Numbered from the stretch's first letter, positions 1-9,254 are shown. The stretch: DNA of 64,000 bases from Alphaproteobacteria bacterium (GCA_019635875.1 JAHBYP010000002.1:496001-560000); one strand, 5' to 3'. Notes: generated from the sequence alone by a model not told the origin. Numbers and translations are program-made.

Positions 1-72
1 GGGCGGCGCGATGTTGCCCAAACGTCCCGTGGCTGGGTAGGCTGTTGTCCATGTCCTGAGCGGGGGATCGCC

Positions 73-1398
73 ATGATATCGCGCGAACAGAACGATCTCA
101 TCACCCGCACCGGGCCGGCGGCGCCATGCGGCACGCTGATGCGGCAGTACTGGCAGCCCATCGCGCTGGCGGTCGAGTTGCAGGGACCCCGCCCATTGCG
201 TTCCGTACGACTGATGGGACAAGATCTTGTGGTCTTCCGCGACGAGTCCGGAAAGCTGGCGCTGATCGACCGCGACTGCCCGCATCGCGGTGCGGACCTC
301 GCCTATGGCCGGCTGGAGCATGGCGGCCTGCGCTGCCCGTTCCATGGCTGGCTGTTCGACGTCCAGGGCAACTGCCTGGAGATGCCGGGCGAGCCGGATG
401 GCGGCGGCGTGCTGTGCCAGCGGGTGAAGCAGAAATCCTATCCCGTGGTCGAGCGCTCGGGGATCATCTGGGGCTATCTCGGCGCCGGCGAGGCGCCGGC
501 GTTCCCCGATTTCGACTGCTTCATCGCGCCCGACAGCCACGTCTTCGCCTTCAAGGGCCACATGGCCTGCAACTGGCTGCAAGCGCTGGAGGTCGGCATC
601 GACCCGGCGCACGCCTCCTTCCTGCACCGCTTCGAGGAGGACGAGAGCGCCAGCGGCTCGAACACCTATGGTCGCCAGTTCCGCGCCGCCTCGATGGGCT
701 CGGACATCCCGATGACCACCCTGCTGCGCGAGTTCCCGCGGCCCGACATCGACGTGCAGCCCGTGCCGTGGGGCCTGCGGCTGTTCTCGCGAAGGCGCAT
801 CGACAAGCAGCGCACGCATCTGCGGGTGACCAACCTGATCTTCCCCAATGCGTTCCTGATTCCGCTCTCGGGCGAGATGACGATCACGCAGTGGCACGTG
901 CCGGTCGACGACACCTCGAACTACTGGTACGCGATCTTCACCAGCTTCGGCGGGCCGGTCGACAAGAAGACCATGACCGAGCAGCGGCTCGACCTCTACC
1001 AGCTGCCCGACTACAAGCCGCGGCTGGGTCGCCACAACGAGTGGGGCTACGACCCCGCCGAGCAGCGCAGCAAGACCTTCACCGGCATGGGCTTCGACAT
1101 CAACGTGCACGACCAGTGGGCCTGCGAGTCGCAGGGACCGATCGCCGATCGCACGCGCGAGCATCTCGGCACCACCGACAAGGCGATCATCGCCAACCGC
1201 CGCCTGCTGGTGAAGGCGATCGAGCAGGCGCAGGCCGGCGAGCGGCCGCTGATGGTGCTCGACCGCGCGTCCGCTGCTGGCATGACCGGCCCCGCCACGA
1301 TGGATGCGATCGGTCCCACCGAGGGTTGGGAGAGTTTCTGGCCCGAGATCGATCGCAAGCGCCGCGACTCCGCGCCGTGGAAGCGATCGGCAGCGTGA
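73..1398 (+). CDS. Rieske 2Fe-2S aromatic ring-hydroxylating oxygenase, alpha subunit
   Basis: Predicted terminal oxygenase component that hydroxylates an aromatic or other cyclic substrate using electrons from a separate reductase. The N-terminal Rieske domain has C69-x-H71 and C88-x2-H91 (CPHRG and CPFHGW). The catalytic domain shows the mononuclear iron motif D177-x2-H180-x4-H185 after N167. The 441-residue length fits the single-subunit phthalate-dioxygenase-like group. No ferredoxin or reductase gene is in the window, so the electron donor must be encoded elsewhere. It lies 46 bp before a glutamine-synthetase-like gene on the same strand, suggesting co-transcription. The substrate is not predictable. 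Confidence 0.9.
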   Translation: MISREQNDLITRTGPAAPCGTLMRQYWQPIALAVELQGPRPLRSVRLMGQDLVVFRDESGKLALIDRDCPHRGADLAYGRLEHGGLRCPFHGWLFDVQGNCLEMPGEPDGGGVLCQRVKQKSYPVVERSGIIWGYLGAGEAPAFPDFDCFIAPDSHVFAFKGHMACNWLQALEVGIDPAHASFLHRFEEDESASGSNTYGRQFRAASMGSDIPMTTLLREFPRPDIDVQPVPWGLRLFSRRRIDKQRTHLRVTNLIFPNAFLIPLSGEMTITQWHVPVDDTSNYWYAIFTSFGGPVDKKTMTEQRLDLYQLPDYKPRLGRHNEWGYDPAEQRSKTFTGMGFDINVHDQWACESQGPIADRTREHLGTTDKAIIANRRLLVKAIEQAQAGERPLMVLDRASAAGMTGPATMDAIGPTEGWESFWPEIDRKRRDSAPWKRSAA

Positions 1399-1416
1399 TG
1401 ACTGGGCGGCAACGAA

Positions 1417-1443
1417 GAGCCGGCGGGACGCCGGCGGTCCCAG
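1417..1443. repeat. Short palindromic repeat, family B (single arm)
   Basis: A GC-rich imperfect palindrome (gccggcgggacgccggc core) ends one base before the ATG of the glutamine-synthetase-like gene. The same unit occurs as an inverted pair at 51981-52041. It occupies the place where a ribosome binding site would be expected, so it may affect translation of the downstream gene. Confidence 0.7.
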
Positions 1444-1444
1444 C

Positions 1445-2881
1445 ATGAGCCTCGTCGAGCGTTACGGGCTGTGGAGTCCGGCGCAGGTCGAGGCCGCGCG
1501 CGAGGTGCTGCGCCGGGTCGAGGCCGAGGGGCTCGAGGTGATCCGGCTGTCCTTCGCCGATCAGCACGGCGTGCTGCGCGGCAAGTCGGTGACGGCGGCC
1601 GCGCTCGAATCTTCAATGAAGAGCGGGGTGGGAGTGACCACCACGCTGCTGGCCAAGGACACCGCGCATCGCACCGTCTTCCCCGCCTTCACGCCCGGCG
1701 GCGGCTTCGGCATGAAGGAGATGGAAGGCGCGGCCGACGCGCTGATGGTCGCCGATCCGACGACGTTCAGGGTGCTGCCCTGGGCACCGAAGACGGGCTG
1801 GATGCTGTGCGATCTGTATTTCGCCACCGGCCAGCCGGTGCCGTTCTCGACCCGCGATCTCTATCGCCGTGTGCTGGCCAGGCTCGCCGACACCGGCTTC
1901 GATTTCGTCGCCGGCCTCGAGGTCGAGTTCCACGTCTTCAAGCTGGTGGACGCCAGGCTCCAGCCCTCGGACTCCGGCCAGCCCGGCTCGCCGCCCGAAG
2001 TATCGCTGCTGACCACCGGCTACCAGTACCTCACCGAGCAGCGCTACGACCTGTTCGATCCGGTGTTCGAGATCATCCGGCGCGACGTGCTCAAGCTCGG
2101 CCTGCCCCTGCGTACGGTCGAGCTCGAGTATGGGCCGAGCCAGTGCGAGTTCACCTTCGCGCCGGGCATCGGGCTCGAATCGGCCGACACCATGATGCTG
2201 TTCCGCTCGGCGGTGAAGCAGATCGCGCGACGCCATGGCTACCACGCCACCTTCATGTGCCGGCCGCGCCTGCCCAACGTGATGTCGAGCGGCTGGCACC
2301 TGCACCAGTCGCTGCGCGATCGCAAAAGCGGCGCCAACGCCTTCATGATCGACGACCCGGCACGGCCCTTCTCCGACGTCGCGCGGCGCTGGCTCGCCGG
2401 ACTGCTCGATCACGCGCGCGGCGCCACGGTGTTCAGCACGCCGACGCTGAATGGCTACAAGCGCTACCGCCCCTACTCGCTGGCGCCCGACCGCGCGATC
2501 TGGGGTCGCGACAACCGTGGCGTGATGGTGCGCGCGCTGGGCGGGCCCGGCGATCCGGCGACGCGGCTGGAGAACCGCGTCGGCGAGCCCACGGCGAATC
2601 CCTATCTCTACATGGCCTCGCAGGTGGTGAGCGGACTCGACGGGCTGACGCGCAATCTCGAGCCCGGGCCGTCGGCCGACACGCCCTACGAGACCCGGGC
2701 GCCGATGCTGCCCACCAGCCTCGGCGCGGCCCTGGCCGCATTGCGGGACGACGCGGTGCTGGTCGATGGCTTCGGCCAGGCCTTCGTGTCCTACTACGCC
2801 AGGATCAAGGAACACGAGCTGGCGCGCTTCCAGGCGGAAGTCACCGAGTGGGAGCAGCGCGAGTATTTCGAGCTGTTCTGA
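1445..2881 (+). CDS. Glutamine synthetase family protein (probable gamma-glutamyl-amide ligase)
   Basis: ATP-dependent ligase of the glutamine synthetase fold, 478 residues. Visible family motifs are EVEFHVFK and ELEYGPSQCEFTF (metal-binding glutamates), GWHLHQSL (the ATP-loop histidine) and KRYRPYSLAPDRAIWG followed by GVMVR (substrate arginines). The sequence resembles the GlnA-like group (PuuA, IpuC, glutamylanilide synthase) rather than housekeeping GlnA, because it lacks the adenylylation-loop region typical of GlnA. The ATG at 1445 was chosen because homologous sequence starts there; longer in-frame starts run into the Rieske gene. The neighbouring oxygenase and RidA suggest use in amine catabolism; this is inference. 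Confidence 0.85.
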   Translation: MSLVERYGLWSPAQVEAAREVLRRVEAEGLEVIRLSFADQHGVLRGKSVTAAALESSMKSGVGVTTTLLAKDTAHRTVFPAFTPGGGFGMKEMEGAADALMVADPTTFRVLPWAPKTGWMLCDLYFATGQPVPFSTRDLYRRVLARLADTGFDFVAGLEVEFHVFKLVDARLQPSDSGQPGSPPEVSLLTTGYQYLTEQRYDLFDPVFEIIRRDVLKLGLPLRTVELEYGPSQCEFTFAPGIGLESADTMMLFRSAVKQIARRHGYHATFMCRPRLPNVMSSGWHLHQSLRDRKSGANAFMIDDPARPFSDVARRWLAGLLDHARGATVFSTPTLNGYKRYRPYSLAPDRAIWGRDNRGVMVRALGGPGDPATRLENRVGEPTANPYLYMASQVVSGLDGLTRNLEPGPSADTPYETRAPMLPTSLGAALAALRDDAVLVDGFGQAFVSYYARIKEHELARFQAEVTEWEQREYFELF

Positions 2882-2889
2882 GCAACCCT

Positions 2890-2967
2890 GTCATTCCGAG
2901 CGCAGCGAGGAATCCTCTCGATAGAGGACTCCCTGCCGCGAAGATTCCTCGCTACGCTCGGAATGAC
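2890..2967. repeat. Palindromic intergenic repeat, family A, copy 1
   Basis: Inverted arms 2890-2914 (gtcattccgagcgcagcgag...) and 2943-2967 pair around a short spacer between the ligase stop and the RidA-like gene. Four related copies lie at 4242-4295, 26720-26782, 32278-32342 and 38251-38374. All are intergenic. Confidence 0.85.
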
Positions 2968-2988
2968 GAGCTGGGGAGGAATCGAGCC

Positions 2989-3384
2989 ATGACCAAACGC
3001 ACGCGCGTCACCTCGCCGAAGGTGGCCGAACCGCCACCGCAGCGCTGGTCCAACTGCATCCGCGTCGGCGATATGGTCTGGGTCGCCGGCATGACGGCGC
3101 GCACCGGCGACAAGGTCGGCGGCGCCGACGAGTACGAGCAGTCGAAGACCATCTTTTCCAAGATCAGGGATCTCGTCGAAGCCGCCGGCGGCAAGATGGA
3201 CGACGTGGTGAAGGTAACGATCTTCGTCACCAACATCGCCAACAACACCGGCGTGTGGAAGGCGCGCGCCGAGTTCTTCACCGGCGACTTCCCGACCAGC
3301 ACCCTGGTCGAGATCTCGGCGCTGGCGGCGCCCGAGCTGCTGGTCGAGATCGAGGCCGTGGCGGTGATCGGCTCGAGCAGCTGA
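2989..3384 (+). CDS. RidA/YjgF/YER057c family protein (enamine/imine deaminase-like)
   Basis: 131-residue member of the RidA family, whose enzymes hydrolyse reactive enamine or imine intermediates to ketones and ammonia. Family features are WVAGMTAR near residue 25, the KIRDLVEAAGGKMDDVVKVT block and the C-terminal LVEIEAVAVIG strand. The arginine that binds the substrate carboxylate in classic RidA (usually in a C-R-x-x motif) is not evident; the equivalent stretch reads PTSTLVEISALAAPELLVEI, so this may be a RidA-like subgroup with another substrate. A clear ggagga lies upstream of the ATG. The stop is 1 bp before the next start, suggesting one operon with the SDR gene. Confidence 0.85.
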   Translation: MTKRTRVTSPKVAEPPPQRWSNCIRVGDMVWVAGMTARTGDKVGGADEYEQSKTIFSKIRDLVEAAGGKMDDVVKVTIFVTNIANNTGVWKARAEFFTGDFPTSTLVEISALAAPELLVEIEAVAVIGSSS

Positions 3385-3385
3385 C

Positions 3386-4231
3386 ATGGCCGACGCGCTG
3401 CCCGAGCACCGCATGGACGGCAAGGTCGCCATCGTCACCGGCGCCGGCTCGCGCGCCGACGGCATCGGCAATGGCCGCGCCGCTGCGATCCTGATGGCGC
3501 GCGCCGGTGCGAGGGTGCTGCTGATCGATGCCGTGCCCGAGTGGGCCGAGGCCACGGCGAAGATGATCCGCGACGAGGGCGGCACCTGCCTGGTTCGGCA
3601 GGCCGACGTCACCGACGCCGCGCAATGCCAGGCGGCGGTGAAGGCGGCGGTCGATGCCTGGGGCCGCGTTGATGCGCTGGTCAACAATGTCGGCGTCGGC
3701 GGGCCGGTGGGCAACGCCGTCGACATCGACCTCGCCGCCTTCGACCACGCCATGCGCATCAACGTCACCTCGATGGTGGCGATGGCGAAGTACGTCATCC
3801 CCGAGATGCGCAGGCTGGAATCAGGCGCGATCGTCAACATCGCCTCGGTGGCCGGCCTGCGCGGCGGCCATCCCAGCCTGCTCTATCCGACGTCGAAGGG
3901 CGCGGTGGTGCAGCTGACACGCGCCATGGCGGCGCATCACGGCCGCGAGGGCATCCGCGTGAACTGCATCGCGCCGGGCATGGTCTACACGCCCATGGTC
4001 TACTCGCGCGGCATGACGCCGGAGCAGCGCGAGCTGAGGCGCAAGCGTTCGCTGCTGCAGGTCGAGGGCAACGGCTGGGATGTCGGCCACGCCGTGCTCT
4101 ATCTGTGCAGCGACGCAGCGCGCTGGGTCACCGGCGTGATCCTGCCGGTCGACGCCGGCGCGACGGCAGGCTCGGCCGAATCGCCCTCGCCCACCGGCGA
4201 CTATCTCGGCAAGCCCAAGGCGGCGGAATGA
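3386..4231 (+). CDS. SDR family NAD(P)-dependent oxidoreductase
   Basis: Classical short-chain dehydrogenase/reductase of 281 residues. The N-terminal cofactor site reads GAGSRADGIGNGRAAA, a slightly expanded glycine motif. NNVGVGG follows mid-protein, then the catalytic serine in NIASVAG and YPTSK (Tyr-x3-Lys). The C-terminal VTGVILPVDAG is typical. It starts 1 bp after the RidA-like gene, so the two are probably translated from one message. The substrate is unknown; position suggests a hydroxyacyl or alcohol intermediate of the local catabolic pathway. Confidence 0.9.
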   Translation: MADALPEHRMDGKVAIVTGAGSRADGIGNGRAAAILMARAGARVLLIDAVPEWAEATAKMIRDEGGTCLVRQADVTDAAQCQAAVKAAVDAWGRVDALVNNVGVGGPVGNAVDIDLAAFDHAMRINVTSMVAMAKYVIPEMRRLESGAIVNIASVAGLRGGHPSLLYPTSKGAVVQLTRAMAAHHGREGIRVNCIAPGMVYTPMVYSRGMTPEQRELRRKRSLLQVEGNGWDVGHAVLYLCSDAARWVTGVILPVDAGATAGSAESPSPTGDYLGKPKAAE

Positions 4232-4241
4232 TGCCTTCCCT

Positions 4242-4295
4242 GTCATGTCGAGCGTAGCGAGACATCCAGATCCCTCGCTACGCTCGGGATGACAG
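4242..4295. repeat. Palindromic intergenic repeat, family A, copy 2
   Basis: Inverted arms around 4242-4265 and 4270-4295 with the family core gagcgtagcgag / ctcgctacgctc. It lies between the SDR gene and the enoyl-CoA hydratase gene. Confidence 0.85.
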
Positions 4296-4318
4296 CAATC
4301 AGATCGAGGAGACGCCTC

Positions 4319-5188
4319 ATGAGCGAGAATCAGACGATCCTCTACAGCAAGCCGCGTCCGCACGTGGCGCACCTCGTGCTGAATCGGCCCGAGACGCGCA
4401 ATGCGCAGGACACCGCCTTCCTCTATGCACTCAACGACGCCTTCGACCGCGCGGCGCAGGACGACGACGTGAAGGTCATCGTGCTGTCGGCCGTCGGCCC
4501 GCATTTCTCCTCGGGCCACGACCTGCGCGAGCAGGGCGGCCACGACAACATGCGCAAGCACGAGACGGTCGAGACCTGGAGCGGCTTCGGCAAGCCCGGC
4601 GCCGAAGCGCAGTTCGCGCGCGAGAAGGAGATCTACATCGGCTTCTGCGAGCGCTGGCGCAACATCCCGAAGCCGACCATCGCGGCGGTGCACGGCAAGC
4701 TGATCGCTGGCGGGCTGATGCTGATGTGGCCCTGCGACCTGATCGTAGCAGCCGACGACACCGCCTTCCTCGACCAGACCGTGGCGATGGGCGTCGGTGG
4801 CGCCGAGTTCTTCATGCACCCCTGGGAGATGGGCGTGCGCAAGGCCAAGGAGTTCCTGTTCACCGCCGACTGGATCGAGGCCAAGGAGGCGCTGCGGCTG
4901 GGCATGGTGAACCACGTCGTGCCGCGCGCCGAGCTGCTCGACTTCACCTTCGCCATGGCCGAGCGCATCGCGCAAAAGCCGATGTTCGCGCTGAAGCTGG
5001 TGAAGGAGGCGGTGAACGCCGCGCAGGATGCGCAGGGCAGGCGCACGGCGATGCAGGTGTCGTTCGCGCTGCATCATCTGGCGCACGCGCACAACCAGCT
5101 CAACCACGGCACGCTGGTCGATCCCACGGGCCTGATGGGCCCGATGGCGACCAAGGCCAACGCGGCGAAGAAGCAGGCTGCGGAATAG
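4319..5188 (+). CDS. Enoyl-CoA hydratase/isomerase family protein
   Basis: Crotonase-fold protein of 289 residues. It has the N-terminal HLVLNRPETRNAQ block, the oxyanion-hole segment VGPHFSSGHDLRE and the second segment KLIAGGLMLMWPCDLIVAADD. Such enzymes hydrate or isomerise CoA-bound unsaturated acyl groups. ATG 4319 has a gaggag site upstream and fits the family N-terminus; the longer reading from 4289 adds unsupported residues. It is the last gene of the plus-strand catabolic run and converges on the TauD-like gene. Confidence 0.88.
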   Translation: MSENQTILYSKPRPHVAHLVLNRPETRNAQDTAFLYALNDAFDRAAQDDDVKVIVLSAVGPHFSSGHDLREQGGHDNMRKHETVETWSGFGKPGAEAQFAREKEIYIGFCERWRNIPKPTIAAVHGKLIAGGLMLMWPCDLIVAADDTAFLDQTVAMGVGGAEFFMHPWEMGVRKAKEFLFTADWIEAKEALRLGMVNHVVPRAELLDFTFAMAERIAQKPMFALKLVKEAVNAAQDAQGRRTAMQVSFALHHLAHAHNQLNHGTLVDPTGLMGPMATKANAAKKQAAE

Positions 5189-5190
5189 TT

Positions 5191-5210
5191 CCTTCCCCCT
5201 CCGGGGAAGG
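5191..5210. terminator. Palindrome between convergent genes (family C), probable bidirectional terminator
   Basis: ccttccccctccggggaagg forms a near-perfect hairpin between the enoyl-CoA hydratase stop (5188) and the TauD-like stop (5217). There is no U-tract, so termination is only inferred. Related units are at 54515-54537, 54588-54616 and 59090-59110. Confidence 0.5.
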
Positions 5211-5216
5211 TATGAG

Positions 5217-6086
5217 TTACACCGGCTTCTCGCCGCGCAGCAGCGTGCGCAGCATGATGCGCGGTTCGCCGGGTGGGTAGTCGACGTCAACCCTGTGCAT
5301 CAGGCAGCGATTGTCCCAGACCACCGCGTCGCCCACCGTCCAGCGGTGGCCGTGGTGGAAGCGCGGCTGTCGGGCGAAGGCGTAGAGCTCGTCGAGCAGG
5401 GCGTCGCTTTCGGCACGCTGCATGCCCTCGATGCGATCGAGGCGGTTCGAGTTGATATAGAGCGCCTTGCGGCCGGTCTGCGGATGAGTGCGCACCAGCG
5501 GATGCACCACGTCGGGCGTCTCGGCGATCTCCAGCGCAGTGCGCGGCGAAGGACGGTTGCGGGCTCGCGGCGTGTCGTAGCCGTGCACCGCCACGCGACC
5601 GTCGATGCGGCTGCGGATCGCCTCGGGCAGCGCTTCGTAAACGCCGTACATGTCGCAGAACCAGGTCATGCCTCCGCTGCTGGGAATCTCATGCGCGTGC
5701 AGCACCGTGCCGCGCGCCGGGATCGACATGTACGAATCGTCGGTGTGCCAGTCCTCGGCGCGGATCGCGGTCATGTCGGTGCCGCCGCCGGGCTTCAGCG
5801 TGCTTTCCATGCGCGAAACCTCGGGCATGTCGCCGACGCGCTTGTAGCGCAGCACCTGCGGTACGACCTCGCCGAAAATCGAGCTGAAGTCGCGCATCTG
5901 CGGCGCCGTCATCGGCGCGCCCGGCACGACCAGCAGCTGGTGGTCGAGGAAGGCCTTCATCAGAGCGGCGCGCGTCGCCTCGTCGGCCGGCACCGAGCGA
6001 TCGAGTCCCTCGATGCGCGCGCCGAACGAACCGCCCAGCGGGATCACGCGCAGGCGCTCGGCCTGGCTCATCGCGGTGTCGGGCAT
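5217..6086 (-). CDS. TauD/TfdA family 2-oxoglutarate-dependent dioxygenase
   Basis: Fe(II)/2-oxoglutarate dioxygenase of 289 residues, a family that hydroxylates taurine, phenoxyacetates, alkyl sulfates or other small acids. The iron motif H-x-D is visible in WHTDDSYM, with the distal histidine in DNRCLMHRVDV. The carboxylate-binding arginine is in the C-terminal EPRIMLRTLLRG. GGSFGARIEGLD is the usual N-terminus of the family. A ggagg site precedes the ATG. It converges with the enoyl-CoA hydratase gene. The substrate is unknown. Confidence 0.9.
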   Translation of the reverse strand: MPDTAMSQAERLRVIPLGGSFGARIEGLDRSVPADEATRAALMKAFLDHQLLVVPGAPMTAPQMRDFSSIFGEVVPQVLRYKRVGDMPEVSRMESTLKPGGGTDMTAIRAEDWHTDDSYMSIPARGTVLHAHEIPSSGGMTWFCDMYGVYEALPEAIRSRIDGRVAVHGYDTPRARNRPSPRTALEIAETPDVVHPLVRTHPQTGRKALYINSNRLDRIEGMQRAESDALLDELYAFARQPRFHHGHRWTVGDAVVWDNRCLMHRVDVDYPPGEPRIMLRTLLRGEKPV

Positions 6087-6123
6087 GGCAATCCTCCACT
6101 TCGTCTTCCCGGAGCATGGCGTC

Positions 6124-6870
6124 CTAGTCGGCCTTGCGCTTCCGGTTCACCCGGCGGGAGAGCATGTTCAGGATCTCGACGAACACCGAGAAGGCCATCG
6201 CGGCGTAGATATAGCCCTTGGGCACGTGCGCGCCGAAGCCCTCGGCGATCAGCGTCATGCCGATCATCAGCAGGAAGGCCAGCGCCAGTATCACCAGCGT
6301 CGGGTTCTTCTCCATGAAGAGCGACAGCGGATCGGCCGCGATCAGCATCACGATCACGGTGATTACAACGGCGATCACCATGACCGGCACGTGCGGGGTC
6401 ATGCCGACGGCGGTGATGATGCTGTCGATCGAGAAGACGAGATCGAGGATCACGATCTGCACGATCGCCGCGCCGAAGCTCATGACCCTGGCCGCGCCCT
6501 GGAAAATGTCGGGACCGTGATTGGGATCGACGTGGTGGTGGATCTCCTTGGTCGCCTTCCACACCAGGAACAGTCCGCCGGCGATCAGGATGACGTCGCG
6601 CCACGACAGGCCGTGACCCATCACCTCGACGATCGGCTCCCTGAGCCGCACGATGAGCGCCACCGTGCCCAGCAGACCCAGGCGCATGATCAGCGCCAGG
6701 CCGATGCCGATACGACGGGCCACCTTGCGCTGCGCTTCCGGCAGCTTGTTGGTCAGGATCGAGATGAAGATCAGATTGTCGATGCCAAGCACGATCTCCA
6801 GCGCGATCAGGGTCGCCAGCGCCGCCCAGACGGCGGGATCTGAGAACAGCGTGACGAGGTCGGCGAGCAT
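6124..6870 (-). CDS. TerC family integral membrane protein
   Basis: 248-residue inner-membrane protein with about seven hydrophobic segments and the two acidic repeat motifs of the TerC family, [11 protein letters not shown] near residue 25 and DLVFSIDSI near residue 140. The cytoplasmic loop has a histidine-rich stretch ([10 protein letters not shown]). TerC/YkoY/YceF-type proteins are linked to metal homeostasis, including manganese export that helps load secreted enzymes, and to tellurite resistance. No ter cluster is present, so a metal transport role is more likely than tellurite resistance. An aggag site lies upstream of the ATG. Confidence 0.9.
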   Translation of the reverse strand: MLADLVTLFSDPAVWAALATLIALEIVLGIDNLIFISILTNKLPEAQRKVARRIGIGLALIMRLGLLGTVALIVRLREPIVEVMGHGLSWRDVILIAGGLFLVWKATKEIHHHVDPNHGPDIFQGAARVMSFGAAIVQIVILDLVFSIDSIITAVGMTPHVPVMVIAVVITVIVMLIAADPLSLFMEKNPTLVILALAFLLMIGMTLIAEGFGAHVPKGYIYAAMAFSVFVEILNMLSRRVNRKRKAD

Positions 6871-6949
6871 CGCAGTGGGCTCCTGTGGCGGAACGACTCC
6901 GACGACATGCCGGGTCCGTCTGCTTCACGTCAACTGTCGCCGCGCGACG

Positions 6950-7561
6950 TCATCGGCGGGCGAAGACCTGCTTGGTCAGCTCGATCGTCGCCCGCCACCG
7001 GCGCCTGCCGTCGGCCAATGTGTCGCTCTCCAGGTTCCAGCTGCGCGGCTTCACGCCGATGTCGCTCATCAGCAGCCCGCCCGGCTGGTCGGGGAATTGC
7101 CACGACGCCGGCGGCACGTGCCTGAGCGGCGCATCGAAGGTGCCGTCGCGCCCCTGCACGAAGGTCTCGATGCCGATCGATGCGCCGCGTCGGCCGTGGT
7201 CGGTGAGCCTCACCCAGTACAGCGCGCGCCGGCCGACAAGGTCGAGCTCGATGCCGACGGACAGCGTGTCCAGTCGACGCGGGACGAGGTAGTCGCCCGT
7301 CGACCAGCGTCGTTCGATCGTCGCCTCCAGCGTGCGCGAGACGCGGCCGTCGGCATCGGCGATCAGGCGCGCGCCGGCATCCGCGCGACGGGAACTCGGC
7401 TCGCTGCCGACGACGAGCCGGGTCGGCATCGCGGCGTGCGGCCCGCCCTGCTCGTCGACGATACGCACCGACAGCTCGATGATATCGGCGCGCGCCGTCG
7501 GGCCGATCGCGGCGGCGAGAACCAGGGCCAGAACGCCGAGCCACCCAGCGCGTGCTCTCAT
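6950..7561 (-). CDS. Hypothetical exported protein
   Basis: 203 residues with a clear Sec signal peptide (MRARAGWLGVLALVLAAA, predicted cut after ARA near residue 25). The mature part appears beta-rich, with regular short strands and few cysteines; no known domain is recognised. It follows the TPP enzyme gene by 28 bp on the same strand and may be co-transcribed. Coding is supported by the signal peptide and by the codon-position GC pattern of its neighbours. No function is proposed. Confidence 0.7.
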   Translation of the reverse strand: MRARAGWLGVLALVLAAAIGPTARADIIELSVRIVDEQGGPHAAMPTRLVVGSEPSSRRADAGARLIADADGRVSRTLEATIERRWSTGDYLVPRRLDTLSVGIELDLVGRRALYWVRLTDHGRRGASIGIETFVQGRDGTFDAPLRHVPPASWQFPDQPGGLLMSDIGVKPRSWNLESDTLADGRRRWRATIELTKQVFARR

Positions 7562-7589
7562 GAACTGGACCCGGGCCCGTGCCGCAGCA

Positions 7590-9221
7590 TCACTTGAACG
7601 TCGAGATCGACGTCTCCTTCGACGTGATGAACTCCAGCAGCGCCGGCTTGCCCTGCTTGGTCTGCTCGATGCCGCGCTTGATGGCGGCGGCGATCTCCGA
7701 AACCTTGGTGACGCGTTCGCCGTAGCCGCCGAAGGCGCGCGCCATGGCGGCGTAGTCGCCGGAGATGTCGGTCGAACGGTACTTCTCGGTCGAGACCTTC
7801 ATCACCGCGAGCTCGATCGCCATCGAGAAATTGTTGAGCAGGATTGACAGGATCGGGATGCGCTCGCGCACCGCGGTCTCGAAATCCATGCCGGTGAAGC
7901 CGATGGCCGCGTCGCCCCAGACGTTGATGCACAGCTTGTCCGGCTTGGCGAGCTTGGCGCCCATGGCCAAGCCCAGGCCGTAGCCGAGCTGGGTGGTCTT
8001 GCCCCAGCCGATATAGGTGTGCGGCGCGGTGCTCTTCCAGAACGGCGAGAGCTGGTCGCGCGGGCTGCCGGCGTCGTGGGTGATGATGGTGTTGGCGACA
8101 TCGACGGTCTTCTGCAGCTCCCACAGCACGCGGTAGGGATTGAGCGGCTCGTCGTTGGACTCGAGCTTGGGCAGCCAGGCCTTCAGCCACTCCTCGTGCA
8201 CGGCGGCGATCTGCTTCGCGACAGCCGTCGGATCCTTCTTGGTCGCGCCGGCGGCCTTGCAGGCTTCGATCACCGCGCGCAGGGTCAGCTGGGCATCGCC
8301 GATCAGGCCGTGCTGCACGCGCACGTCCTTATTGAGATGCGCCGGGTCGAGCGTGGCCTGGATGATCGTCTTGCCCTTGGGCATCGACACGCCGAAGTTC
8401 GTCTCGGTGAAGCTGCAGCCGATGCCGAAGATCACGTCGGATTCGGCGAGGAACTGGTGCACCGCCTTGGGCATGGCGCGGCCGCCGGCGCCCAGCGCCA
8501 GCGGATGCGTCTCGTCGAAGCAGCTCTTGCCCTCGAGGCTGGTGCAGACCGGGATCGCCAGCAGCTCGGCCAGCTCCTTCAGCTCGGCATAGGCATCGGC
8601 CCAGTGCACGCCCTGGCCGGCATAGATCACCGGCTTCTGCGCGCCCATCAGTACCTTGGCCACCTGCTTCACCGCGTCCGGGTCGGGGCCGCAGCGGGTC
8701 GAGAGCACCGGCGTGTAGTCGATCGGCTCCGCCACCTCCTCGGCGAAGGTGTCGGTCGGCACCTCGATCACCACCGGACCGCCGCGGCCATTGCGCAACG
8801 CCGAGAAGGCGCGGCGCATGATGTTGGGCACCTCCGCGCCCGAGGTGATCGGCTCGGAGTGCTTGGAGACGCCGGCCATGGCGATGGTCGAGTTGAAATT
8901 GGGCGGAATATGCGCGATGCGCCGGGCGTAGCCCATCGGCATCACAAGCACCGGCACCGATTCGCCGAAGCACTGCGCCACGGCGCCATAGGCGTTCTCC
9001 GCACCCGGGCCGTGCTGCATGCAGAACACGCCCATCTTCTTGCCGCGCGTCAGCCTGGAGATGGCGTCGGCCATGTGCAGGCCGATGCGCTCCTGGCGCA
9101 CGATGATCGGCCTGATGTCGAGATGGGCGGCGAGCTCGAGGATATGGTTCACCGGATAGCCGATGATGACGTCGACGCCTTCGCGCTTGAGGATCTCGGA
9201 GATCGCCAGACCGACTTTCAT
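7590..9221 (-). CDS. Thiamine pyrophosphate-dependent enzyme, acetolactate synthase/benzoylformate decarboxylase-like
   Basis: 543-residue large-subunit-type TPP enzyme with three expected domains: the N-terminal pyrimidine-binding domain with the activating glutamate E44 (VRQERIG), a central domain, and the C-terminal pyrophosphate-binding domain with WGDAAIGFTGMDFETAVRE and LNNFSM (GDx...N metal motif). It lacks features that would prove acetolactate synthase, and no small regulatory subunit gene is nearby. A decarboxylase or carboligase of unknown substrate is the safest call. A strong ggagg site precedes the ATG. Confidence 0.85.
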   Translation of the reverse strand: MKVGLAISEILKREGVDVIIGYPVNHILELAAHLDIRPIIVRQERIGLHMADAISRLTRGKKMGVFCMQHGPGAENAYGAVAQCFGESVPVLVMPMGYARRIAHIPPNFNSTIAMAGVSKHSEPITSGAEVPNIMRRAFSALRNGRGGPVVIEVPTDTFAEEVAEPIDYTPVLSTRCGPDPDAVKQVAKVLMGAQKPVIYAGQGVHWADAYAELKELAELLAIPVCTSLEGKSCFDETHPLALGAGGRAMPKAVHQFLAESDVIFGIGCSFTETNFGVSMPKGKTIIQATLDPAHLNKDVRVQHGLIGDAQLTLRAVIEACKAAGATKKDPTAVAKQIAAVHEEWLKAWLPKLESNDEPLNPYRVLWELQKTVDVANTIITHDAGSPRDQLSPFWKSTAPHTYIGWGKTTQLGYGLGLAMGAKLAKPDKLCINVWGDAAIGFTGMDFETAVRERIPILSILLNNFSMAIELAVMKVSTEKYRSTDISGDYAAMARAFGGYGERVTKVSEIAAAIKRGIEQTKQGKPALLEFITSKETSISTFK

Positions 9222-9254
9222 GTGATTCCTCCCTGGTGCGGGAGGATCATGGCG

